Source of the DNA: Acidimicrobiaceae bacterium
GTDB taxonomy: Bacteria; Actinomycetota; Acidimicrobiia; Acidimicrobiales; UBA8190
Assembly: GCA_003131945.1 (NCBI GenBank)
Contig: PKWD01000113.1
Location: forward strand, 9,858 to 15,906
Reading direction: 5' to 3'
DNA length: 6,049 nucleotides
The notes under the pieces were generated by a model. That model saw nothing but the letters and a program-made list of their open reading frames with translations. It did not search any database and was not told where the DNA came from. Position numbers and translations under genes: made by a program. Of the stretch, positions 1 to 4,708 are shown in pieces; positions within the stretch are counted from its first letter, which is position 1, and each line of letters opens with the position of its first letter.

Positions 1-186
1 CGTCAGTTGCCGGAACAGCAACGGCGACAGCTGGCCCCACCCGATCTGGCGCGCCTGGAGGAGCAGAAAGATCAGAGGTAGGACGAGCACGCAGGCCACG
101 ACGACGCTCCCGCCGACAAGAAGACGCGGGCGCTTGCGACGCGCGGCGGGCACGGGGGCGGCCACCGGAAGTGTCTCGACCGTCAT
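1..186 (-). CDS. Iron ABC transporter permease, N-terminal part (runs off left edge)
   Basis: Only the first 62 codons are present. The ATG is at 184-186 and the frame is open to base 1. The product starts with a short basic, Pro/Ala-rich cytoplasmic stretch (PAARRKRPR, residues 14-22). A hydrophobic segment follows at about residues 23-43 (VVVACVLVLPLIFLLL), fitting the first transmembrane helix of an FbpB/ThiP-like permease, followed by QARQIGW. The ATG lies 17 bases after the methyltransferase stop with no clear Shine-Dalgarno sequence, so translation may be coupled to the upstream gene. The family call rests mainly on context: the Fe(III)-binding protein two genes upstream in the same direction normally pairs with a two-domain permease of about 500 residues and an ATPase, which would lie to the left. 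The fragment alone shows only a membrane protein N-terminus. Confidence 0.7.
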   Translation of the reverse strand, partial: MTVETLPVAAPVPAARRKRPRLLVGGSVVVACVLVLPLIFLLLQARQIGWGQLSPLLFRQLT

Positions 187-203
187 GGCACACACGACGG
201 CGC

Positions 204-995
204 CTACGCCCGCCGGCCCCAGGCCGAGATCATGGGGGGCTGGGCCAGGTCGACGGTTCCGGCGGCCACGTTGGCCAGATGACGGTCGAGCTCCTCGGCC
301 GTGGTGACGCCATGGGAAATGAGATCGTCGCCAACCATCATGATGGTGGCGGTCTCGAGTTCTGCGCAGACGGGCATGGCCACGGGGAAGTAGGCATCGG
401 CAGACACGTCGACGAGGCCGGCGTCCCGCAGCAGACGGGGAAGCTTCCGTCCGTAGGACAGGTCGACGCCACGCTCCTTCAACAAGGCCCGGAAGCCGGT
501 GCGCAGCTTGTTGGCCAGTTCGTCCGCCGGCCCCTGAGGGTCGAGGGCACTGAGGGGCTGCAGGGCCGGATCGGCGTCCTCGACGAGGAGCCAGCCACCG
601 GGGCGCAGCACCTGGACCATGGACCGAAGGGCGATGTCACGGTCGATCACGTGGACGAGAACCAGACGGGCGTGCACCAGGTCGAACAGTCCTTCGGGCG
701 ATGCATCTCGGGCCACGTCGTGGCGACGGACCTCGACATTCGGGCCCGCGGCCTGCTCGGCCCACGACACATCGATGTCGGTGGCCAGGACCCGACCGTC
801 AACGCCCACCCGTCGGGCCATCCATTCGACGACGGAAACCCCTCCCGCTCCAACCTCCCAGCAACACCATCCCTCGGAAATCCCGAGACCCTCGAGGTGG
901 CTGAACGTCGAGGGGTCGAAGATGGCCGACAAGGCTTCGAAGCGTGCGCCCGCCGCCGGTGCCCGATTGTCCAGAAGATACCGGTCCTCTGCCAA
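204..995 (-). CDS. Class I SAM-dependent methyltransferase inside the iron operon
   Basis: A 263-residue Rossmann-fold methyltransferase. Visible motifs are the SAM-binding motif I (WEVGAGGVSV, about residues 46-55), the acidic post-I strand (VLATDID, about 69-75), the post-motif stretch VEVRRHDVARDA with an acidic residue suited to the adenine, the strand FDLVHARLVLVHV, and LRPGGWLLVEDAD near residues 129-141. The C-terminal third (FPVAMPVCAELETATIMMV) probably forms the substrate cap, so small-molecule methylation is more likely than rRNA or DNA methylation. No NPPY-type DNA motif is seen. The start is TTG, chosen because AAAGGAG sits 5 bases upstream and the protein begins just before the conserved YLLDNR region. 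It lies 68 bases after the Fe-binding protein and 17 bases before the permease, so it is very likely co-transcribed with them. Its substrate cannot be told from the sequence; a siderophore, a metallophore or an unrelated metabolite are all possible. Confidence 0.88.
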   Translation of the reverse strand: MAEDRYLLDNRAPAAGARFEALSAIFDPSTFSHLEGLGISEGWCCWEVGAGGVSVVEWMARRVGVDGRVLATDIDVSWAEQAAGPNVEVRRHDVARDASPEGLFDLVHARLVLVHVIDRDIALRSMVQVLRPGGWLLVEDADPALQPLSALDPQGPADELANKLRTGFRALLKERGVDLSYGRKLPRLLRDAGLVDVSADAYFPVAMPVCAELETATIMMVGDDLISHGVTTAEELDRHLANVAAGTVDLAQPPMISAWGRRA

Positions 996-1000
996 AACTG

Positions 1001-1007
1001 CTCCTTT
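1001..1007 (-). promoter_or_regulatory. Ribosome binding site fixing the TTG start of the methyltransferase
   Basis: On the minus strand the sequence reads AAAGGAG, CAGTT, TTG. This strong Shine-Dalgarno match at 5-base spacing supports the TTG at 993-995 as the start codon. No ATG or GTG in the same frame is better placed. Confidence 0.75.
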
Positions 1008-1063
1008 CGAGAACGACGGGCCAGGCGAGAATGAAGGCCCATCGACGACGGTGGCCCCGTCGG

Positions 1064-2095
1064 TCAGAGGAGTTGGACTTCCTGTAGGAGTGTTACGGCC
1101 TCTGACCCGGTACCCAGATCAGCAATGCTGATGGACGCCGGACGCAGAGAATCGAAGGGGCGCAAACCCTGGGCGGTGGTCACTGCCGAACCCAACGGAT
1201 ACTCGTAGCTCCGGCTGTGAGCGATGATCTCCTGGCCCTGTTTGCTCACGATAAAGGCGAGAAAGCGCTGCGCCTCGGCCTTGTGCGAACTCGACCTCAG
1301 CACGGCGGCACCGGACACATCGATGACATATCCAGGATCACCGGGCGCCAAGTAGGCGATGGCCGAATGCATGTTCGACGCGCCGACGTCGTAACGCTCC
1401 CGATACCAGTAATAGTGGTTGATGATTCCTATGGCCGCCTGACCCCGGTTCACCATGTCGGTGACGATCTCGTTGTCGGGGTAGATGTGGCTGCCGGCAT
1501 TGCTCTTGACCGCCTGGAGCCAGGACAGGGTGGCGGCCTTGCCGTGGGCCTTGACGATCGAGGTGACGATCGGCTGGAAGTCCGTCTCCCCGGCGGCCAA
1601 CGCCAGCTTGCCCTTCCATCGAGGGTCGGCCAGCTGCATGACGGAGGTGGGGAGCTGGCCCGGCTTCAACAGGGTGGTGTTGTAGATCAACACGCTCACC
1701 CGCGCCGTCACGCCCACCCAGTCCCCCTGTGGCGAGTTGTACTTCGACGCCACGTGCGAGAGGGTCGACGGGTCCACGGGGGCCAGCAGTCCCTTCGCCT
1801 GGAGGAACTCCAGGGCCGGTGAGTTCTCCGTGTAGAAGACGTCGGCCGGAGACCTCGAGCCCTCCTGGACGATCTGATTGGCGAAGACGTCCTCATCGTC
1901 GCTCCGGACATTCACCTGGATACCGGTCTGCTTCTCGAAGGCCGTGACGAGCGCATCTGTGGTCTCGACGTGCTGACCGTTGTAGAGGGTGATCGATGAA
2001 CCGGCCGTTTTCGTGCCCCCGCAGCCGGCCAGGACAGAGGCGGCGATGACACCGACGAGCGCCACGACCGTTGCTCCTCGGTTGGTTGCCCTCAT
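1064..2095 (-). CDS. fbpA: Fe(III) ABC transporter substrate-binding lipoprotein (FbpA/FutA type)
   Basis: A 343-residue extracytoplasmic ferric-iron-binding protein. Residues 1-25 are a lipoprotein signal: positive N-region, hydrophobic VVALVGVIAASV, lipobox LAGC with Cys25 as the lipidated residue. The mature part is the two-lobed binding-protein fold. The Fe(III) ligands of Haemophilus FbpA (His9, Glu57, Tyr195, Tyr196) are matched by His42 in YNGQH, Glu90 in VFYTEN, and Tyr228-Tyr229 in NHYYWYRE. All four are offset by exactly 33, which is strong evidence for true iron coordination. DPRWKGKLAL and GYVIDVSGAAVL are further family landmarks. ATG 2093-2095 is preceded by GGAG at 7 bases. It is the first gene of the operon, with a near-consensus promoter just upstream and a DtxR-family regulator divergent from it. 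No truncation or frameshift is seen, and length is normal for the family. Confidence 0.93.
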   Translation of the reverse strand: MRATNRGATVVALVGVIAASVLAGCGGTKTAGSSITLYNGQHVETTDALVTAFEKQTGIQVNVRSDDEDVFANQIVQEGSRSPADVFYTENSPALEFLQAKGLLAPVDPSTLSHVASKYNSPQGDWVGVTARVSVLIYNTTLLKPGQLPTSVMQLADPRWKGKLALAAGETDFQPIVTSIVKAHGKAATLSWLQAVKSNAGSHIYPDNEIVTDMVNRGQAAIGIINHYYWYRERYDVGASNMHSAIAYLAPGDPGYVIDVSGAAVLRSSSHKAEAQRFLAFIVSKQGQEIIAHSRSYEYPLGSAVTTAQGLRPFDSLRPASISIADLGTGSEAVTLLQEVQLL

Positions 2096-2160
2096 GCGTC
2101 GTCTCCACTTCCAGGCGTGCTTGGGCGCCTCCCTTGCGGCACCGGTCCTGGTCGGCCAGA

Positions 2161-2190
2161 ATATTAGGGTGGCCGAACATTTGGTGTCAA
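2161..2190 (-). promoter_or_regulatory. Promoter of the iron-uptake operon
   Basis: Reading leftward, TTGACA (complement of 2185-2190) is followed after 18 bases by TAATAT (complement of 2161-2166). This is close to the primary sigma-factor consensus and stands out in GC-rich DNA. Transcription would begin near 2154, giving a leader of roughly 60 bases before the ATG at 2095. It lies between two divergent genes and points at the Fe-binding protein. An iron-box-like sequence overlaps its spacer and -10 element. Confidence 0.72.
2164..2182. promoter_or_regulatory. Candidate DtxR/IdeR-type operator over the iron promoter
   Basis: The 19 bases TTAGGGTGGCCGAACATTT match the IdeR/DtxR consensus TTAGGTTAGGCTAACCTAA at 12 of 19 positions as written and 13 of 19 on the other strand. 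The site covers most of the -35/-10 spacer and the inner half of the -10, which suits a repressor blocking RNA polymerase. Its own dyad symmetry is imperfect (4 of 9 pairs), so it may be a low-affinity or diverged box. The divergent DtxR-family gene is the obvious partner. The match is by eye against a remembered consensus. Confidence 0.45.
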
Positions 2191-2203
2191 CGCAGCCATC
2201 TAC

Positions 2204-2233
2204 TTGGATTTAGGGACCTGAGACACCGATATA
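2204..2233 (+). promoter_or_regulatory. Possible promoter of the DtxR-family gene
   Basis: TTGGAT at 2204-2209 and GATATA at 2228-2233 are 18 bases apart, in the only AT-richer patch before the regulator. TTTAGGGACCTGAG in the spacer (2209-2222) carries TTAGG on one strand and TCAGGT on the other, resembling DtxR half-sites, so autoregulation is possible. Both hexamers deviate from consensus. Confidence 0.35.
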
Positions 2234-2270
2234 TGGTCCGCCAATCTCACCTCGAGGGGCACTCGGTAGG

Positions 2271-2945
2271 ATGGCTGGCGTGACGGACGGCTTCCACCCC
2301 CCTGTCGAGGAGTACCTCGAGACGATCCATACGTTGACCGAAGAGGGAACCCCGGTCATCCAGGCACGGATCGCCCAACGCCTGGGTAGGACAGCCCCGT
2401 CGGTCTCCGAGATGCTCGAACGCCTGATCGACGACGGATACGTCCAGCGCAGTGGCCGGGTCATAGCCCTGACGGAGCAGGGCCGCATGTTGGCCGACAG
2501 CGTGATCCGCAAGCACCGTCTGGCGGAGCGGCTGCTGGTCGACGTCATCGGTCTTCCCTGGCACAAAGCCCATCTCGAAGCCGGACGCTGGGAACACGTG
2601 ATCTCCGACGAGGTCGAGACCCATCTGGTGAAACTGCTGGGCAACCCGAGCACCTGCCCGCACGGCAATCCCATACCGGGAGCGGTGCGGGTCGATGATC
2701 CGGCGCTCCAGGTCAGTCTGGCCGACGTCGAACCGGGAGGACGGGTGCGCCTCGAGCGGATCACCGAGGAGGTCGAGTTGGACATGGCCTCACTCGAGTA
2801 CCTCGGCGAGCACGGGTGCATCCCCGGCCGGTCGGCAGTGGTGCGGTCCAGGGCCCCCGACGGGACGGTCACTCTCGAGATCGGCGGCGGGACCGTGGCG
2901 CTTGGCCCGGGCATTACCCAGCAGATGTTCGTCGCCGCCGTGTGA
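2271..2945 (+). CDS. DtxR-family metal-dependent transcriptional repressor
   Basis: A 224-residue regulator with the three DtxR domains: a winged helix at about 10-70 (recognition region ARIAQRLGRTAPSVSEMLERL), a dimerisation and metal-binding domain at about 71-138 (MRKHRLAERLL-like IRKHRLAERLL; HLEAGRWEHVISDEVE; HGNPIPG), and a C-terminal FeoA/SH3-like domain at about 148-224. Residues aligning with the DtxR ancillary site are present (His82, Glu86, His101). Of the primary-site residues, Glu108 and His109 are kept, but Met10 is replaced by Glu14 and Cys102 by Gly105. Metal choice is therefore uncertain: Fe(II) is suggested by the divergent iron operon, and an acidic residue in place of Met10 recalls MntR. 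An alternative start is the in-frame GTG at 2280, with AGGA 8 bases upstream; ATG 2271 has only a distant GAGGGG (11 bases). Nothing follows it closely on the same strand, so it is probably monocistronic. Confidence 0.93.
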   Translation: MAGVTDGFHPPVEEYLETIHTLTEEGTPVIQARIAQRLGRTAPSVSEMLERLIDDGYVQRSGRVIALTEQGRMLADSVIRKHRLAERLLVDVIGLPWHKAHLEAGRWEHVISDEVETHLVKLLGNPSTCPHGNPIPGAVRVDDPALQVSLADVEPGGRVRLERITEEVELDMASLEYLGEHGCIPGRSAVVRSRAPDGTVTLEIGGGTVALGPGITQQMFVAAV

Positions 2946-3055
2946 CGCCCTCGTCGCCACCAGGTGTTGATCGCTCGCTTCGGTCTCCGCTCGGGGCTGC
3001 GAACGGACCAGACAGTCAATGGTGACCGGGGAGCGACACAACAACGCAGCAGACT

Positions 3056-3089
3056 GAGGGCGCGCCGCCCAATATGGCGCGTCACCCTC
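3056..3089 (+). promoter_or_regulatory. GC-rich hairpin before the permease remnant
   Basis: GAGGG-CGCGCC (3056-3066) and GGCGCG-TCA-CCCTC (3076-3089) can pair as an 11-bp stem with a 3-base bulge and a 9-base loop. No T-run follows. It may end dtxR transcription or belong to the leader of the lost permease gene. No known riboswitch is recognised in 2946-3105, and no gene is seen there. Confidence 0.3.
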
Positions 3090-3105
3090 GCCGACGGTCA
3101 CCACG

Positions 3106-3258
3106 TTGGCCGCCAACCGGCCCGAGACGTTCCGCTATCGGGTCAAGCGGTTCCTCCTCGGACCGCCGCTTGTCAATGACGAACTGTCCGGTCAGCGGCG
3201 GGGCAAGCCGACGGCCCTGGCGGTTCTCTCGTCGGATGTGATGTCGTCCTCGGCCTAG
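3106..3258 (+). pseudogene. APC-superfamily permease, 5' remnant cut by an IS
   Basis: About 50 codons encode a typical cytosolic N-terminus of an APC-superfamily transporter (amino acid permease or KimA-like potassium importer): FRYRVKRFLLGPPL, then KPTALAVLSSDVMSSSA, which in intact family members continues YATEE into the first helix. Here the frame meets TAG at 3256-3258 inside the target duplication of the IS element. The matching continuation starts at 4318 beyond the element, in the same frame. The coding frame is open back to a TGA at 3055, but the only start codon is TTG 3106 with no ribosome binding site. The upstream codons GTC ACC ACG (3097-3105) resemble a family N-terminus of the form MTT, so the original start may have mutated. 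The gene is non-functional. Confidence 0.8.
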
Positions 3259-3259
3259 G
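3254..3259. repeat. Target-site duplication CCTAGG, left copy
   Basis: CCTAGG flanks the left end of the IS and recurs at 4313-4318. It fits NCTAGN, the 6-bp target that IS481 is known to duplicate. Because the site is palindromic and adjoins GG/CC, a 4-bp GGCC duplication with CTAG-derived bases inside the element cannot be fully excluded. The TAG here stops both the permease frame (plus) and the transposase frame (minus). Confidence 0.75.
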
Positions 3260-3284
3260 TGTTCTGCCCAAACACCTTGTTGAC
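3260..3284 (+). repeat. Terminal inverted repeat, left (transposase 3' end)
   Basis: It begins TGTTCTGCCC and ends CTTGTTGAC; 22 of 25 bases match the reverse complement of 4288-4312. It also codes for the last residues of the transposase (VNKVFGQNT), so the end sequence and protein C-terminus are constrained together. Confidence 0.88.
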
Positions 3285-3766
3285 GCGGCTGACGGGTGGC
3301 CCTCCGATGGCGGTGTGGTGCCTGTGATGGTTATAGGTGTGCAGCCAGCCGTCAAGGGCCCGGGTTCTGGCCGCCTCTGAGCGGTAGGGCCGGGCGTAGG
3401 CCCACTCGTTGAGAAGCGTCCGGTTGTATCGCTCCACCTTGCCGTTGGTCCAGGGGTGAAAGGGCTTCGTCCGGGTGTGCTTGATCTGTGCCTTCTGGAG
3501 CTCCTGGTCGAAGTCTCGGGCCCGGTAGCAGGACCCGTTGTCGGTGATCACTCTCTCGACGGTGATGCCGTACTGCTTGAAGAACCGTCGAGCGCGTCGC
3601 CAGAACCCAATGGCGGTGACGGCTGTTTCGTCGTCGTGGATCTCCGAGTAGGCCAGACGGCTGTAGGCGTCGATGGCCGAATGGATGTTGGCGTAGCCGA
3701 GGCGGGGCCGACGACCCTCACCGTTGTGCGGGCGACCTTTCCGGCCGTTGACCCGCCAGCCACCGC

Positions 3767-3776
3767 CCTGGGGATC
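3767..3776 (-). other. Frameshift point in the transposase
   Basis: The minus strand reads GATCCCCAGG. In frame one this is ATC CCC AGG; homology demands CCC CAG GGC from here, one base back. A tRNA decoding CCC can re-pair perfectly after a -1 slip because four C are in a row. A lost C is the simpler explanation, as IS481-type transposases are usually a single frame. Confidence 0.8.
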
Positions 3777-4213
3777 TTGGCCTGCTTCTTTACGTCGATG
3801 TGGACGAGCTCACCGGGCCGGGAGGTCTCGATGCGACGGATCACCCGGCCGCTTCCCCGGTCGAGGTCCGAGAGCCGGCTCACCCCGTGGCGTTGGAGGA
3901 CCCGGTGAAAGGTCGAGGCCGGCACCCCCAACCGGGGGGCCAGTCGGGCCGGTCCGAGCTGGTGGCGCCGGCGCAGCTCGACGATGCGACGCTCCATGCG
4001 AGCCGAGGTCTTGGAGGGGCAGGTCCGAGGCCTGCTCGAGCGATCCTCCAGGCCCGCTTCCCCCGACTCTCGAAAGCGGCCCCACCACTTGTGGGCCGTC
4101 TGGCGGGAGATGTTCATTGACTCGGCGGCGGCAGCAATGGTCCAGCCAGCCTCGATGCGCTGGCACAGACGGAACCGACCTTCGGCGGTGAGGGGAGCAT
4201 TACGGTGCATGGT

Positions 4214-4268
4214 GAGCCTCCTGGGCGAGTGTGAGTTCTAGACAGCTCCACACTTAGCCGGGAGGCTC
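4214..4268 (-). promoter_or_regulatory. Leader hairpin sequestering the transposase ribosome binding site
   Basis: In the minus-strand RNA, GAGCCTCC (complement of 4261-4268) pairs with GGAGGCTC (complement of 4214-4221), and inside it AGTGTG pairs with CACACT (4249-4254 with 4228-4233). A symmetric 6x6 internal region and a 15-base loop complete the fold. The 3' arm contains most of AGGAGG, the ribosome binding site six bases before the ATG. A transcript entering from outside the element would carry both arms and be poorly translated. Elements such as IS10 and IS50 are known to use this kind of guard against read-through. Confidence 0.7.
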
Positions 4269-4287
4269 AGCTCATGCCGGAATTTGT

Positions 4288-4312
4288 GTCAACAAGGTCT
4301 ATGGGTAGAACA
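4288..4312 (-). repeat. Terminal inverted repeat, right (transposase 5' end)
   Basis: Read inward it begins TGTTCTACCC and ends CTTGTTGAC, with three mismatches to the left end (inward positions 7, 12 and 14). With the next base it contains TTGACA (complement of 4287-4292), a good -35 hexamer for an inward promoter, but no convincing -10 is found 16-18 bases on (CTGAGC, TGAGCC, GAGCCT). Confidence 0.88.
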
Positions 4313-4318
4313 CCTAGG
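4313..4318. repeat. Target-site duplication CCTAGG, right copy
   Basis: Identical to 3254-3259. Taking out 3260-4318 joins TCG GCC TAG GCC ACC GAG, keeping the permease frame but with TAG where the family has Tyr. Confidence 0.75.
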
Positions 4319-4404
4319 CCACCGAGGAGATGTTGCGGATCCTGGTGCCGATCTCCGGCGTGGCCGCCTCCCGTCTGGTGACACCTGCATTACCGCTCGC
4401 CTGA
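4318..4404 (+). pseudogene. APC-superfamily permease, second remnant
   Basis: The frame continues the 5' remnant across the IS: ATEEMLRILVPISGV then AASRLVTPALPLA, ending at TGA 4402-4404. This corresponds to the end of the SSSAYATEE motif and the first transmembrane region of APC transporters. Intact members run for 400-700 residues, so nearly the whole membrane domain is missing. Nothing recognisable of it remains between 4405 and 4708. The loss of the rest and the TGA show decay beyond the IS insertion. Confidence 0.75.
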
Positions 4405-4708
4405 GTACACCGGCCGTCTCTGCGGGCCTATCATAAGTAATTCCATAGATTTACTTGTTTATGGCGTCCGGCTCGGATACAGTGTCGGTGTGGCGACGCT
4501 CCTCTTTCCCCCGACGAGTGCAGGGGTGACACGCCAGCCAGCAGGCGGGCGCTGTCCCCGGTAGCCCCTCTCCGGGACAGCAGCCTGCGCGGCTCGCCCG
4601 ACCAAGACCGATCGCCGACCTGAGCCCGCCGACTCAGACAGTGGCCGGAACCCGGTGGCACCGATCTTGTCGAAGTCAGCCGGCCGAGTTGTGGAGAAGA
4701 TGCCCACA
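4405..4708. other. 304-bp stretch without a convincing gene
   Basis: It starts with a small AT-rich patch (4430-4461) holding the inverted repeat AAGTAA/TTACTT (4435-4440, 4451-4456), out of character with its GC-rich surroundings. A weak plus-strand promoter-like pair TTGTTT (4455-4460) and TACAGT (4478-4483), 17 bases apart, follows. The rest is GC-rich with several short inverted repeats, the strongest at 4541-4588. Minus-strand frames starting at 4712 or 4707, just at the end of metB, are Arg/Pro-rich and resemble no family I know. It could be decayed permease DNA, the 3' untranslated region of the metB operon, or a structured RNA. Confidence 0.5.
4541..4588 (-). terminator. Strong hairpin, possible end of the cbs-metB transcript
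   Basis: GCAGGC (4541-4546) pairs with GCCTGC (4583-4588), and GCTGTCCCCGG (4551-4561) with CCGGGACAGC (4572-4581, one bulge), around a 10-base loop. This is the most stable fold I see in the window. It lies about 120-170 bases past the metB stop. There is no T-run on either side, so it would be a non-canonical terminator or an RNA-stabilising element; direction is assumed from the upstream operon. Confidence 0.35.

Larger units (their letters stand above)
3255..4210 (-). pseudogene. IS481-family transposase with one frameshift
   Basis: DDE transposase in two overlapping frames. Frame one (4210 to 3770, 147 codons) has an N-terminal helix-turn-helix (TIAAAAESMNISRQTAHKWW, about 24-43), a second helix-turn-helix (LGPARLAPRLGVPASTFHRV) and the first catalytic Asp139 (VHIDVKK). 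After ATC CCC at 3770-3775 the homologous sequence resumes one frame back: QGGGWRVNGRKG, GYANIHSAIDAYSRLAYSE, ITDNGSCYR (Asp224), NGKVERYNRTLL (Glu260), ending VNKVFGQNT and TAG. Asp224 and Glu260 are separated by exactly 35 residues, the DD35E spacing. The combined length is 318 residues, normal for the family, so the shift is the only visible defect. It is either a one-base loss from a run of C or a -1 slip at CCCC. ATG 4208-4210 has AGGAGG at 6 bases. Confidence 0.9.
3260..4312 (-). mobile_element. IS481-family insertion sequence, complete
   Basis: A 1053-bp element with 25-bp terminal inverted repeats, one transposase read leftward, and a CCTAGG duplication on both sides. Its ends are TGT...ACA, as is usual in this family. 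It interrupts an APC permease gene in the opposite orientation to that gene. Both ends and flanking duplication are intact, so the insertion has not been rearranged. Intact ends mean that transposase supplied from another copy could still move it. Confidence 0.9.

Noticed and set aside
171..1034. A 287-codon plus-strand open frame opposite the methyltransferase
   Set aside because: It is the antisense shadow of a GC-rich gene whose own frame has clear SAM-binding motifs. The plus-strand product is Gly/His/Arg-rich with no recognisable family.
1021..1063. GGGCC/GGCCC inverted repeat between the Fe-binding protein and methyltransferase genes
   Set aside because: A 5-bp stem with a 13-base loop and no T-run is too weak to claim as a terminator or attenuator.
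2946..3100. A possible c-di-AMP (ydaO-type) riboswitch ahead of the KimA-like remnant
   Set aside because: I could not place the conserved core of that class; only general GC-rich stems are present.
4560..4680. A possible cobalamin riboswitch on the minus strand (GGTGCC, CCGG and GCCACTGT in a row)
   Set aside because: The conserved core with GGGAA before GGTG and the B12-box near AGCCAGGAGACCTGCC are absent, and no suitable minus-strand gene lies downstream. Short GC-rich words match by chance.
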